Shown: positions 8,384 through 17,465, counted from the first letter of the stretch. The stretch: 64,000 nucleotides of DNA from Metarhizobium sp964253915 (GCF_964253915.1 NZ_CAXUSG020000012.1:62001-126000), one strand, 5' to 3'. The notes: generated from the letters alone by a model not told the origin. Program-made: numbers and translations.

Positions 8384-9379
8384 TTAGAGAATGCCCGCTC
8401 GCCGCAGCAGCCACCAGGCGAGCGCAATCGACAGCATGATGAACCCGACGGCATAAAGCGTGCCGCCCACGCCCTCGGCAAACGGCAGGCTCGACGTGTT
8501 CATGCCGAAAAAACCGGTGACCAGCGATGGCGGCAGCAGGAAGGCGGTCATCAGCGACAGGATGTAGAGGTGCCGGTTGGTTTCCGAAGACAGTTTTGAA
8601 TCGATTTCTTCGTGCAGCAGCCGCGCCCTCTCCTGCAGGGCATAGACGTCGTGATCGACCGCTTCCAGCCGGTTGGTCAGCCGCCCGGCAACCTCGTCGA
8701 AACCCGGCGGCATGTCCTCGTCGTCGGCCGCCGAGGCCCGGCGCATCAGCGTCAGCACCGTGCGCAGGTGGCGATGCAGGCGCACCACGGTGCGCCGCAC
8801 CGGCGCCAGCCGCCGGCGTTCGTCGCGCGGCGCATTGTCGTAGACGAAGTCCTCGATGACATTGAGTTCTTCGGTCATTTCGAGAACGAGCGATATCAGC
8901 GTCCGCTGGAATTCCGCCACCAGCGTTTCGAACACATGGATCGGCTGGGCATATTTGCCGGCGTTCTTTTCGATCGCCGCCCGCGCCCGGTCGATGCTGC
9001 GCAGCGGCTGCAGCCGTGTGGTGATGATGAACGTGTCGGAAACGGCGAAATGCTGCCAGCCGATGTCGCGGGTATCGGCATCGAATTCGCGCTGGAAATC
9101 GACAAGCGTGCCGAACAGCAACTGGTCTTCGGCAGCGATGGCCGCATGCGTATCATGCGTCGTCAGCGCCATGCGGGCCTGGTCGGTCAAGCCCGGAAAC
9201 GTCTCCAGGAAAGCCGGGACGCGGGCATCGGCGAGGTTGAGATGCAGCCAGACGAAACCGTCCTGGACTTCGAGCTGCGAGCGCGAACATTCGTTCGGCA
9301 TCCGCAGCGCTTTTCGGTTGTCGGGCTGGAAATGATAGGCCCAGACCAGGCCGGGAATATCGGAAGTTTGCAGTACCAT
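8384..9379 (-). CDS. CorA-like divalent cation transporter (ZntB subgroup candidate)
   Basis: Inner-membrane channel-type transporter of 331 residues. A long acidic/basic cytoplasmic domain with heptad-like helices (about residues 130-270) precedes two C-terminal membrane helices. The family signature 'FFGMNTSSLPF' (GMN) lies between them, where CorA/ZntB proteins place their selectivity loop. The region after GMN is 'TSSLPF' rather than the magnesium-type 'MPE', so zinc or another cation is as likely as magnesium. ATG at 9379 is used because the frame upstream to 9475 is not family-like; no strong ribosome site is visible. Transcribed divergently from the acyl-CoA dehydrogenase gene. Confidence 0.82.
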   Translation of the reverse strand: MVLQTSDIPGLVWAYHFQPDNRKALRMPNECSRSQLEVQDGFVWLHLNLADARVPAFLETFPGLTDQARMALTTHDTHAAIAAEDQLLFGTLVDFQREFDADTRDIGWQHFAVSDTFIITTRLQPLRSIDRARAAIEKNAGKYAQPIHVFETLVAEFQRTLISLVLEMTEELNVIEDFVYDNAPRDERRRLAPVRRTVVRLHRHLRTVLTLMRRASAADDEDMPPGFDEVAGRLTNRLEAVDHDVYALQERARLLHEEIDSKLSSETNRHLYILSLMTAFLLPPSLVTGFFGMNTSSLPFAEGVGGTLYAVGFIMLSIALAWWLLRRAGIL

Positions 9380-9612
9380 GGGCCGGCTTTCGAACACCGT
9401 AGGAAATCTCTGTCCCGGCCAATTGGCCGCGGCAGCGCCTCTATCTGCCCCGTATGACACAGACGCTTCAAGCAAAATCGTGCAGTGCAGTATCGACGGT
9501 GCGGCTGCAGGATGGCGGGTGTCCGGCAGGCCACAGCAATTCCGGTGGTGCAGCGGCCGTTCCTTCGGCTAAGTTCCAGGTAACGAACACATTTGAGTCG
9601 GGAGGAGACCTC

Positions 9613-11394
9613 ATGTACCGGGCACCGGTCGCGGATATCGTATTCACGCTCAACCATGTCGCCGGCCTGTCCGAAGCGCTGGAGAACGGCACTTTCGGCG
9701 ATCTGAGCGGCGATCTTGTCGAGGCGATCCTGACGGAAGCCGGCCGCTTCGCCAGCGAGGAAGTGGCGCCACTAGCCGAGATTGGCGACAAGCAGGGCGC
9801 GCGCCTCTCTGATGGCGCGGTCAAGCTGGCCGATGGCTGGGCCGATCTTTACCGTCGCTGGTCCGCCGGCGGCTGGAACAGCCTGACGGCGCCGGAGGCT
9901 TTTGGCGGCCAGGGCCTGCCGCACATGCTCAATGTCGCGGCCTTCGAGATGTGGAACTCCGCCTCCATGGCCTTTGCCATCGGCCCGACGCTCACCGTCG
10001 GCGCCATCGAGGCGCTGGAGGCGCACGGTAGCCAGGCGCTCAAGGATACCTATCTCGCCCGCCTCGTGTCCGGCGAATGGACGGCAACGATGAACCTGAC
10101 CGAGCCGCATGCCGGCTCCGATCTGGGCGTGATGAAGACGCGGGCCGTGCCCCAGGGCGACGGCACCTACCGGATCTTCGGCCAGAAAATCTTCATCACC
10201 TGGGGCGAACACGATGCGGCCGAAAACATCGTGCATCTCGTGCTCGCCCGCCTGCCGGATGCGCCGGCCGGCACGCGCGGCATCTCGCTGTTCCTGGTGC
10301 CGAAATTTTTCGTCAATGCCGATGGCACGCCCGGTGCCCGCAACGACCTCTTCTGCCATTCGCTGGAGCACAAGCTCGGCATCCACGGCTCGCCCACCTG
10401 CACGATGATCTACGGCGACGGCCGCTTCGGCAGCGAGAAGGGGGCCGTCGGCTGGCTCGTCGGCGAGGAGAACAAGGGCCTCAACTGCATGTTCACGATG
10501 ATGAACAATGCCCGCCTCATGGTCGGCATGCAGGGGGTGGCGATTGCCGAGGCGGCGACGCAGAAGGCGGTGCAATATGCCAAGGACCGCACCCAGGGCA
10601 AGGCGCCCGGCTGGCGCGGCGAGGGCATGAGCCCGATCATCGAGCACCCCGACGTCGCCCGTATGCTGCTCACCATGAAGGTGCTGACGCAAGGCGCACG
10701 CGCCATCGCCTACAGCTGCGCCCATGCCGGCGACCGGGCGCATCATGCCGAAGGCGAGACCGCCCGCCACTGGCAGGAGCGCTCCGCCTTCCTGACGCCG
10801 ATCGCCAAGGCTTTTTCCACCGATGTCGGCGTCGATGTCGCCTCACTTGGGGTGCAGGTGCATGGCGGCATGGGCTTCATCGAGGAAACCGGCGCCGCCC
10901 GCCTGCTGCGCGACGCCCGCATCGCACCGATCTACGAAGGCACCAACGGCATCCAGGCCATCGATCTCGTCACCCGCAAGCTGCCGTTGTCCGGCGGCGA
11001 TCACGTCCGTGGTTTCATCAGCGAATTGAAGGCGATTTCCGCCGATGTCCGAGCCTCCAACCATCCGGCCTTCGGGGAGACGGCCGGCCGGCTGGACGTC
11101 GCCATTGCCGATCTGGAAACGGCGACGGACTGGCTGTTGTCGCACCAGAAGGATGGCGACGTCACCGGCGTGCTTTCCGGCGCCACGGCCTATCTGCGCC
11201 TGTTCGGCCTGGTGCTGACCACGGCCTATCTCGCCAAGGGCGGGCTTGCCGCCGTCGACAATGGCGGGACGGAAAATCGCGTGGCGCTCTGCCGTTTCTC
11301 GGCGGAGAACCTGCTTGCCGAGACCCTGGCGCTCAAGGACCGGGTGCTGAACGGCGCCGATAGCCTTGCCGCCGCCCGCAGCCTCCTCGATTGA
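9613..11394 (+). CDS. Acyl-CoA dehydrogenase, DmdC-like long form
   Basis: FAD enzyme of 593 residues that introduces the alpha-beta double bond in an acyl-CoA thioester. It has the long form typical of the 3-methylmercaptopropionyl-CoA dehydrogenase (DmdC) group: N-terminal 'MYRAPVADIVFTLNHV', FAD/substrate segment 'MNLTEPHAGSDLG', 'GQKIFITWGEHD', the C-terminal helical domain with 'GVQVHGGMGFIEETGAARLLRDARI' (read here in two blocks) and 'IAPIYEGTNGIQAIDL', then an extra C-terminal domain. Rhizobia carry several such paralogues and most are not proven DMSP enzymes, so the substrate is open. GGAGGAG six bases before the ATG fixes the start. The enoyl-CoA hydratase gene follows after 11 bases. 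Confidence 0.85.
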   Translation: MYRAPVADIVFTLNHVAGLSEALENGTFGDLSGDLVEAILTEAGRFASEEVAPLAEIGDKQGARLSDGAVKLADGWADLYRRWSAGGWNSLTAPEAFGGQGLPHMLNVAAFEMWNSASMAFAIGPTLTVGAIEALEAHGSQALKDTYLARLVSGEWTATMNLTEPHAGSDLGVMKTRAVPQGDGTYRIFGQKIFITWGEHDAAENIVHLVLARLPDAPAGTRGISLFLVPKFFVNADGTPGARNDLFCHSLEHKLGIHGSPTCTMIYGDGRFGSEKGAVGWLVGEENKGLNCMFTMMNNARLMVGMQGVAIAEAATQKAVQYAKDRTQGKAPGWRGEGMSPIIEHPDVARMLLTMKVLTQGARAIAYSCAHAGDRAHHAEGETARHWQERSAFLTPIAKAFSTDVGVDVASLGVQVHGGMGFIEETGAARLLRDARIAPIYEGTNGIQAIDLVTRKLPLSGGDHVRGFISELKAISADVRASNHPAFGETAGRLDVAIADLETATDWLLSHQKDGDVTGVLSGATAYLRLFGLVLTTAYLAKGGLAAVDNGGTENRVALCRFSAENLLAETLALKDRVLNGADSLAAARSLLD

Positions 11395-11405
11395 AAGACA
11401 GTCCC

Positions 11406-12164
11406 ATGAGCGACACCCACATTCTCGTCGACCGCCCGCAGCAAGCGCCCGGCGTGCTGACGATCCGCTTCAACCGGCCGGAAAAGAAGAACGCCATCAC
11501 CACCGCCATGTACCGGCGCATGGCAGCGGCGGTGGAAGAGGCAGGCGCCGACCCGGCCATCCGCGCCGTGCTGTTCCTCGGCACCGAGGGTTGTTTCTCC
11601 GCCGGCAACGACCTCGCCGATTTCCTCGCCTTTGCCGAAACCAATCCGACCGAGCCGCCGGCCGCCTTCGTCTTCCTCAAGGCGCTGGCACTCTGCGAAA
11701 AACCTGTTGTTTCCGGTGTCGATGGCCTGGCGATCGGCATCGGCACGACGCTGAACCTGCATTGCGACCTGACGTTTGCCTCCGACCGCAGCCTGTTCAA
11801 GACGCCGTTCGTCGATCTTGGCCTGGTGCCGGAGGCGGGGTCGAGCCTGCTCGGGCCACAGGCGATGGGCCACCAGCGCGCCTTTGCCCTGCTCGCCGCC
11901 AGCGAAGGGTTTTCCGCCGAAGAGGCGCGCGCCGCCGGTATCGTCTGGAAGGTGGTTACGCCGGACCAGGTCGAGCCCCAGGCGCTCGCTGCAGCCGCAA
12001 GGCTCGCCTCCCGCCCCGCCGAGGCGCTGCGGATCACCCGCGACCTGCTGCGCGGCGACCGGACCGAGCTGCTGGCGCGTATGGACGAAGAGCTTCACCA
12101 TTTTACCGAACGGCTGAGAAGCGACGAGGCGCGCGCCGCGTTCCAGACCTTTTTGAAGCGTTAG
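11406..12164 (+). CDS. Enoyl-CoA hydratase/isomerase family protein
   Basis: Crotonase-fold protein of 252 residues, expected to hydrate (or isomerise) the enoyl-CoA made by the dehydrogenase encoded just upstream. Family features: 'IRFNRPEKKNAIT' near the N-terminus, the oxyanion-hole segment 'FSAGNDLADF', 'VSGVDGLAIGIGTTL', and 'FVDLGLVPEAGSSLL' with the Glu of the second active-site loop. The ATG at 11406 is preferred over the in-frame TTG at 11391. The close spacing suggests an acyl-CoA degradation operon with the previous gene. The substrate is unknown. Confidence 0.85.
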   Translation: MSDTHILVDRPQQAPGVLTIRFNRPEKKNAITTAMYRRMAAAVEEAGADPAIRAVLFLGTEGCFSAGNDLADFLAFAETNPTEPPAAFVFLKALALCEKPVVSGVDGLAIGIGTTLNLHCDLTFASDRSLFKTPFVDLGLVPEAGSSLLGPQAMGHQRAFALLAASEGFSAEEARAAGIVWKVVTPDQVEPQALAAAARLASRPAEALRITRDLLRGDRTELLARMDEELHHFTERLRSDEARAAFQTFLKR

Positions 12165-12229
12165 GCCGTCGCGGATTGTTTTTGGCCGATAAACGTCCTA
12201 TCGCCAGGGACGGAACGGAGAGTTGAGCG

Positions 12230-12937
12230 ATGACGGACGATGAGGCGCAGCGGCTCGCGAACCTGAAAGAAGCGCTCGAATTCGGCCGTTATGTCGGTAT
12301 CTGCAATGCCATAGAGGCCCTGCGCACGACCATGCCGCCGGAGCTGGCGAGGGAAACGCTGGACCGCGCCGCCGGTGTCCACGATGAGTGGGACAGGTCG
12401 CAGATCCTCCTGGCGCTCGCCCGCCATCTCCCGGACGCGCTGTTTACCGAAGCGCTTGAACTCGCCGCCCGGCTGAGCGATCCGGACATCGGCAATCGCG
12501 ACCATGTCCTGGTCGCCCTGGCGAAACGGTTTCCCGAAATCCATCATCCGCTTATCGCTGCCGTCGCGCGCCAGACGGAAGGCGCGGATGAGCGGGTTGC
12601 TGCATTGACGCGCCTCGTGCCGCTGATGCCCTCGTTGCTGCCGGAAGCCGTCGCTACCGCCAATCTCCCGACCATCCATGCAACCACGCGGGCGTGGGCC
12701 TTTACCAAACTTTTGCTTGAGGATGCTTCGCTGGCCGGGCAAACGCTTGAGGCTATTGCCGCCAATGCGGTCGAGACCGAGCGCGCATCGATGCTGACCG
12801 GAGTTCTCGACAGCATCGACGATCAGCATATTCCTGCCGTCTCTGCCATTCTCGCCAGCGTCCCCACGGCGACGTTTCGCGAGCCGCTGCTCGGAGCGCT
12901 GAAGAAGCGTTTTCCCGGCGTCCTCTGGTTCCCCTGA
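12230..12937 (+). CDS. Hypothetical protein made of helical repeats
   Basis: A 235-residue soluble protein I cannot name. From about residue 35 it shows repeated units of roughly 30-35 residues with a pattern like 'R-x-x-x-L-x-A-L-A-x-x-L/F-P-x-x-L-x-x-E-A-L-x-x-A'. Examples are 'ILLALARHLPDALFTEAL', 'VLVALAKRFPEIHHPL' and 'ALTRLVPLMPSLLPEAV'. This pattern predicts an all-alpha solenoid. Similar repeats occur in large bacterial multidomain proteins, where they act as scaffolds. There is no enzyme motif, signal peptide or membrane segment. GGAGAG precedes the ATG. It follows the enoyl-CoA hydratase gene after 65 bases but functional linkage is not evident. Confidence 0.7.
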   Translation: MTDDEAQRLANLKEALEFGRYVGICNAIEALRTTMPPELARETLDRAAGVHDEWDRSQILLALARHLPDALFTEALELAARLSDPDIGNRDHVLVALAKRFPEIHHPLIAAVARQTEGADERVAALTRLVPLMPSLLPEAVATANLPTIHATTRAWAFTKLLLEDASLAGQTLEAIAANAVETERASMLTGVLDSIDDQHIPAVSAILASVPTATFREPLLGALKKRFPGVLWFP

Positions 12938-12950
12938 TCCGCCGTTGGAG

Positions 12951-13045
12951 CAATTCCAGCAAAAGTGCGCAGCGGTTTGCGTATAAACAAAAAGATAGAG
13001 TGTTGTCGCGTTTCGGGGAAATGCGGAAATACTCTATTTCTCCAG
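12951..13045. repeat. RIME-like intergenic repeat
   Basis: Contains GCAAAAGTGCGCAGCGGTTT followed by ATAAACAAAAAGATAGAGTG and the inverted pair AGAGTG.../...ACTCT around CGCGTTTCGGGG. The same blocks recur at 53020-53165 and, in part, near 24480 and 29518. This is the pattern of the Rhizobium intergenic mosaic elements. It overlaps the 3' end of the methyltransferase gene by a few codons. Confidence 0.7.
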
Positions 13046-14284
13046 TGTTGCCACCACTTCGACATGTGATGACCACAGGAACTGATCGATGGGAACAACC
13101 CGCGTGATCCTGTAGCCGCCCTCGACCAGCAAAGCGAGGTCACGGGCCAGCGTCAGCGGATTGCAGCTGACGGCGACGAGCTTTTTCACGCTCGACCTCG
13201 CCAGTTCCTTCACCTGCGCCTCGGCGCCGGCGCGGGGCGGGTCGAAGACGACCGCGTCGTAGACTTTCAGGTCCTGCATCGTCAGCGGCCGGCGGAACAG
13301 GTCGCGCTTTTCCGTCGTCACCGGCTTCAGACCCTGCGCACCGCGGGCGGCAAGATCGAGCGCCTTCAGCGCCTTATCCTCGGATTCCACCGCGTGCACC
13401 CGGCCTATGCGGGCGAGCCTGAGCGAAAACGTGCCGGCACCGGCAAAGAGGTCGGCGATGCGTTTTGCCTTGCCGACTTCGGCCAGCACCAGTTCGGCCA
13501 TCGCATCCTCAGCCGGCTTCGTCGCCTGGGTGAAGGCGGCGGGCGGCGGGGAAACCTTGACGCCGCCGAAATCCAGCTGCGGCTTCTGCGGCTCGACCAG
13601 CGCCTCGCCGTTGACCGACACCCGGGCAACACCACGCTCGGCCAGCACCGCTTCGATCGTCGCGCGCCGCTGCTTGTCGGAAACCGCCTTCAGCCCGTCG
13701 ATGGCGATGTCGAGGCCGGAGAGGGTTTCGAGCACCGTGATGCGGAACGGTTCGGCATTCGCCGCCGCTGCCCTGCCGATGGCCCGGATGGTGCCGAGCC
13801 GGGCGACGATGCCCGGCACGGCGATGGGACATTCCTCGATGGCGACGATATGATGGCTTTCCGCCTGGTTGAAGCCGAGCAGCAGGTCTTTTTCGGTCTT
13901 GCGCGCCGCCAGCGCCACGCGCCGCCGCTCGCCCGGCCGGGCGATGATCAGATCGTCGACAGCAGGCGTCAGTCCCTTTGCCTGCAGCGCCTCGACCACG
14001 AGGTTGCGCTTGAAGGCATGGTAGGGTTCGTCCTTGAGATGCTGCAGCACGCAGCCGCCGCAGGTGCCGTTGACGCCGTCAGGCCCGAAATGCCGGCAGG
14101 CCGGCTCCTGGCGCTCCGGCGAGGCCGCGGCAATCGACATGATCGTGCCGTGGCTTTTTATCCGTGCCACCGCCACCGTTTCGCCCGGCAGGGCGAACGG
14201 CACGTAGAGCGGGCCATCCTGCGTATGGGCGATGCCGTCGCCCTGGGCGCCGAGCCGGGCGATGGTGACGGTTTCGGTGCTCAT
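13034..14284 (-). CDS. 23S rRNA (uracil-C5)-methyltransferase, RlmD/RumA-like
   Basis: SAM-dependent RNA methyltransferase of 416 residues. An N-terminal TRAM domain ('MSTETVTIARLGAQGDGIAH') is followed by a [4Fe-4S] cluster site with Cys in 'ACRHFGPDGVNGTCGGC' and the catalytic Rossmann domain: 'DLFAGAGTFSLRLA' for SAM, 'VFDPPRAGA' and the nucleophile motif 'VAVSCNPLTLARDL'. These place it in the TrmA/RlmD group. The uracil position cannot be assigned from sequence alone (U1939-like or U747-like). The start overlaps the tlyA stop by four bases (ATGA), indicating translational coupling. Confidence 0.85.
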   Translation of the reverse strand: MSTETVTIARLGAQGDGIAHTQDGPLYVPFALPGETVAVARIKSHGTIMSIAAASPERQEPACRHFGPDGVNGTCGGCVLQHLKDEPYHAFKRNLVVEALQAKGLTPAVDDLIIARPGERRRVALAARKTEKDLLLGFNQAESHHIVAIEECPIAVPGIVARLGTIRAIGRAAAANAEPFRITVLETLSGLDIAIDGLKAVSDKQRRATIEAVLAERGVARVSVNGEALVEPQKPQLDFGGVKVSPPPAAFTQATKPAEDAMAELVLAEVGKAKRIADLFAGAGTFSLRLARIGRVHAVESEDKALKALDLAARGAQGLKPVTTEKRDLFRRPLTMQDLKVYDAVVFDPPRAGAEAQVKELARSSVKKLVAVSCNPLTLARDLALLVEGGYRITRVVPIDQFLWSSHVEVVATLEK

Positions 14285-15033
14285 GGTTTGGTTCCGGCGA
14301 GCAGGAATTCCTTGTTGCCATCACCGCCATCGATGGGCGAGGGGATCAGGCCGAGGCTTTCCCAGCCCATGTCCTCGACAAACCAACGCTCCAGTTCCGC
14401 GGCGACATCGGGCGCTGTCTCCGGTTCCTTCAGCAGGCCGGCCTTGCTGATCGCGTCGCGCCCGGCCTCGAATTGCGGTTTGACCAGCAGCACCGCCTTG
14501 GCGCCCGGCTCGGCAAGCTCCAGCGCCGGGGCGAGCGCCAGCTTCAGCGAGATAAAGGAGACGTCGGAGACGATGAACTCGATCGGCCGGTCGTCGATGT
14601 CTTCAGGCTCGAGGTAGCGGGCATTCAGCCCTTCGATATTCGTCACCTTGTCGTTGGCGAGCAGGCGCGGATGCATCTGGCCATGGCCGACGTCGATGGA
14701 CGTCACGTGGGCGGCGCCGCGCAGCACCAGCACCTCGGTAAAGCCGCCGGTGGAGGCGCCAACGTCGAGACAGCTGGCATCCTTCGGATCGAGCCCGAAA
14801 TGATCGAGCGCCGCCACCAGTTTCAAGGCGGCGCGCGACACGTAGTCCTGGGCCGGATCGTCGATGGTGATGATCACGTCGGAGGCGAAGACCAGGCTGG
14901 GCTTGGTCACCACCTTGCCGGCAACGGTGACGGTGCCGCGGGCAATGGCGTCGCGGGCGCGAGACCGGCTGGCCACGAGATTGCGGGATACCAGGAGCTG
15001 GTCCAGGCGCTGAGGTTCTGATGAGGTCGACAT
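14281..15033 (-). CDS. tlyA: TlyA family rRNA (cytidine-2'-O)-methyltransferase / hemolysin A
   Basis: A 250-residue protein with an N-terminal S4 RNA-binding domain ('RLDQLLVSRNLVASRSRARDAI') and a C-terminal FtsJ-like methyltransferase domain with 'CLDVGASTGGFTEVLV' and 'IVSDVSFISL'. TlyA enzymes 2'-O-methylate cytidines in 16S and 23S rRNA; the old name haemolysin reflects an indirect effect. It is first of a two-gene unit with the RlmD-like gene. In many Rhizobiaceae dxs is the preceding gene; here the next minus-strand gene upstream is the small exported protein at 17489-17749, with a chemoreceptor gene on the other strand in between. Confidence 0.88.
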   Translation of the reverse strand: MSTSSEPQRLDQLLVSRNLVASRSRARDAIARGTVTVAGKVVTKPSLVFASDVIITIDDPAQDYVSRAALKLVAALDHFGLDPKDASCLDVGASTGGFTEVLVLRGAAHVTSIDVGHGQMHPRLLANDKVTNIEGLNARYLEPEDIDDRPIEFIVSDVSFISLKLALAPALELAEPGAKAVLLVKPQFEAGRDAISKAGLLKEPETAPDVAAELERWFVEDMGWESLGLIPSPIDGGDGNKEFLLAGTKP

Positions 15034-15314
15034 GTGCCGTCAATGACGGTCAAACGCCTTTCTTGCAAGCCTTTTGTTGCAACGCACCGGCTGTGGAACG
15101 ATTCACGGCCGATGAAAGCGGCAACGCCCGGAAAACCGACCTTCCGGCAACTTTCGGTCGCGGCCGGCGTGCCTGGGCGGATCCAGTTTGCGCTGCGTCA
15201 ATTTGAGCCGCCAAAATGTTCGAAACCGGTACGGTTTTCAACGCAATCTTAAGGGCTGCGCCTTCTTTTGGGCCGCGGAGGAACGACCCATTCGAATCGA
15301 ACCGAGCGAACCCT

Positions 15315-17252
15315 ATGTCTCTTAGAAATCTCTCTCTCAACAAGAAGTTGATCGGCACCTTCGCCGCCTTGATGTCGGTCTGCCTTTTCGCGTCCGCGGG
15401 GGTTTACTGGCAGGCCGCAGCCTCCCGGGAGGCGTCCCGGCAGCAATATGAAGCCCAGGGTATCCTCGGGCATGTCGACAATGCGCTCGAGGCGATGCTG
15501 GAGCAGGCCGTCAACCAGCGCGGCTTCCTGCTGTTCAAGAGCGACAGCACCTACAAGGACGTCTTCGTCAATCGTGAAAAGATGATTGCGGCACTGGACG
15601 CCGCAAAGGCGGCTGCGGCCGACCGGCCGGAGATGCTGGAATCGCTCACTGCCATGCGCGAGGCCGCCGACGTCTTCCACAAGGAGCTGACCGAGCCGCA
15701 GCTGGAAGCCCGCAAGACGACGGACATGCCGATCGAAGAGGTTGCCAATCTCAACCGCGACAAGTCGCGCGGCCAGCTCGACCGCTTCCGCGAGGCTGCC
15801 GCCAAGATCAAGCAGCAGTCGCTCGAATACAGCAACAGCCTGGTCGAGGTGCAGAAGGACGCCTTCCGCGATCTGCTGATGGCACTGCTCGTCGGCGGTG
15901 CGTTGGCCGGCGCCATCGCCGTCGCGCTCGTTTGGGCCCTGTCGCGTGCCATCGTCACGCCGATCGTCGGCATGACGGACGCCATGAGCCGGCTTGCCGG
16001 CGGCGACAACAATATCGACGTGCCGGCACTCGACCGTGGCGACGAAGTCGGCCGCATGGCGAAGGCCGTCGCCGTCTTCAAGGATGCGGCGATCGAAAAG
16101 ATCCGCCTGTCCAAGGATGCCGATGCCATGCGCAGCTCCGCCGAGCGCGAGCGCCAGGCCAACGACGAGCAGAAGGCACGCGAGACCGGCGAGATCGAGT
16201 TCGCCATCGACGCTCTGGCCCGCGGTCTGTCCAGCCTCGCCAGCGGCGATGTCGCCTCGCGCCTCGATACGCCCTTCGCCGGCCGTCTCGAGCGTCTGCG
16301 GGTCGATTTCAACGGCGCCGTCGAGAAGCTGCAGTCGGTGCTGCGTTCGGTCGGCCAGAATGCCACCGCGATCAATTCCGGTGCCAACGAAGTCCGTGCC
16401 GCTGCCGACGACCTGGCGCGGCGCACCGAGCAGCAGGCCGCGTCCGTCGAAGAGACCGCTGCCGCGCTGGAACAGGTGACGACCACCGTCAAGGACACCG
16501 CCCGCGGTGCCGAAGAGGCCGGCCGCCTTGTCGAGCGCACCCGCGCCGGCGCCGAACGGTCCGGCGAAATCGTCCGCAATGCCGTGCTTGCCATGAATGA
16601 AATCGAAAAGTCTTCGGGCGAGATTTCCAACATCATCGGCGTCATCGACGAGATTGCTTTCCAGACCAATCTTCTCGCCCTGAATGCCGGTGTCGAGGCC
16701 GCCCGCGCCGGTGAAGCCGGCAAGGGGTTTGCCGTCGTCGCCCAGGAAGTGCGCGAGCTGGCGCAGCGTTCCGCCAAGGCAGCGAAGGAGATCAAGGCGC
16801 TGATCACCGCCTCCGGAACCCACGTGGCGACCGGCGTCAACCTCGTCGGCGAGACCGGCAAGGCTTTGGAAGCCATCGTCACCGAGGTGGCAGAGATCAA
16901 CACCCATGTCAGCGCCATCGTCGTTGCCGCCCGCGAACAGTCGACCGGCCTGCAGGAGATCAACACCTCCGTCAACGCCATGGACCAGGGCACGCAGCAG
17001 AACGCCGCCATGGTCGAACAGCAGACGGCGGCAAGCCATTCGCTGGCTCGCGAAGCCCATGCGCTGGACGAGTTGCTGGCACAGTTCAACCTCGGCCATT
17101 CCATGCTGTCGGCATCGCGCCCGGTTGCCGCTTCGGCGAACGCCCGGCCGGTGGCGTCGGCCCCGCGCGACATGCGCTCCACCGTCGCCCGCGCCTTTGC
17201 TTCGCGCGGCGGTGCTGCGGTGGCGGTGAAGGAAGAGTGGTCGGAATTCTGA
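15315..17252 (+). CDS. Methyl-accepting chemotaxis protein with CheR-tether pentapeptide
   Basis: Transmembrane chemoreceptor of 645 residues. Layout: membrane helix about 12-32, a periplasmic helical sensor of about 155 residues (CHASE3-like, without a recognisable ligand motif), membrane helix about 190-212, HAMP domain, a linker, and the signalling domain with the hairpin tip 'EIAFQTNLLALNAGVEAARAGEAGKGFAVVAQEVR' (shown as known tip, residues near 450-485). The last residues 'EEWSEF' fit the xWxxF tether that recruits CheR/CheB. ATG at 15315 places the first helix correctly; an earlier start would add an unlikely N-terminus. It is a single gene ending in a terminator, away from any che operon. 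Confidence 0.9.
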   Translation: MSLRNLSLNKKLIGTFAALMSVCLFASAGVYWQAAASREASRQQYEAQGILGHVDNALEAMLEQAVNQRGFLLFKSDSTYKDVFVNREKMIAALDAAKAAAADRPEMLESLTAMREAADVFHKELTEPQLEARKTTDMPIEEVANLNRDKSRGQLDRFREAAAKIKQQSLEYSNSLVEVQKDAFRDLLMALLVGGALAGAIAVALVWALSRAIVTPIVGMTDAMSRLAGGDNNIDVPALDRGDEVGRMAKAVAVFKDAAIEKIRLSKDADAMRSSAERERQANDEQKARETGEIEFAIDALARGLSSLASGDVASRLDTPFAGRLERLRVDFNGAVEKLQSVLRSVGQNATAINSGANEVRAAADDLARRTEQQAASVEETAAALEQVTTTVKDTARGAEEAGRLVERTRAGAERSGEIVRNAVLAMNEIEKSSGEISNIIGVIDEIAFQTNLLALNAGVEAARAGEAGKGFAVVAQEVRELAQRSAKAAKEIKALITASGTHVATGVNLVGETGKALEAIVTEVAEINTHVSAIVVAAREQSTGLQEINTSVNAMDQGTQQNAAMVEQQTAASHSLAREAHALDELLAQFNLGHSMLSASRPVAASANARPVASAPRDMRSTVARAFASRGGAAVAVKEEWSEF

Positions 17253-17278
17253 GCCATCGTAACCGAGGTCGGCGAGAT

Positions 17279-17414
17279 GCCCCTCACCCTAACCCTCTCC
17301 CCGCAAGCGGGGAGAGGGAACTTGCCCCGCTCAATGTCGAGTGTGGCAGAAACGGTGCGGCGCACCCCCGTCTCCCCGCATGCGGGGAGAAGGTGCCGGT
17401 AGGCGGATGAGGGG
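17279..17414. repeat. Palindromic intergenic repeat, copy 1
   Basis: Begins CCCCTCACCCTAACCCTCTCC and ends GGATGAGGGG. It holds two internal hairpins (CTCTCCCCGC...GCGGGGAGAG and TCTCCCCGC..GCGGGGAGA). Related copies lie at 19093-19234, 37489-37627 and 50012-50150. Confidence 0.85.
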
Positions 17415-17428
17415 GCCTCGCTCCAACA

Positions 17429-17465
17429 CGACAAAGGCCGCCGGGATCACCGGCGGCCTTTGTCG
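17429..17465. terminator. Bidirectional hairpin between the chemoreceptor and the next gene
   Basis: CGACAAAGGCCGCCGG pairs perfectly with CCGGCGGCCTTTGTCG across a 5-base loop. It separates two convergent genes. The T-run is short, so termination strength is uncertain. Confidence 0.7.

Noticed and set aside
9613..12164. DMSP demethylation operon
   Set aside because: Only DmdC-like and crotonase-like genes are present; there is no dmdA or dmdB nearby and both families are broadly used for other acyl-CoAs.
15249..17434. Two long minus-strand open frames opposite the chemoreceptor gene
   Set aside because: They are antisense shadows; the plus strand carries an unmistakable chemoreceptor with membrane helices and signalling tip.
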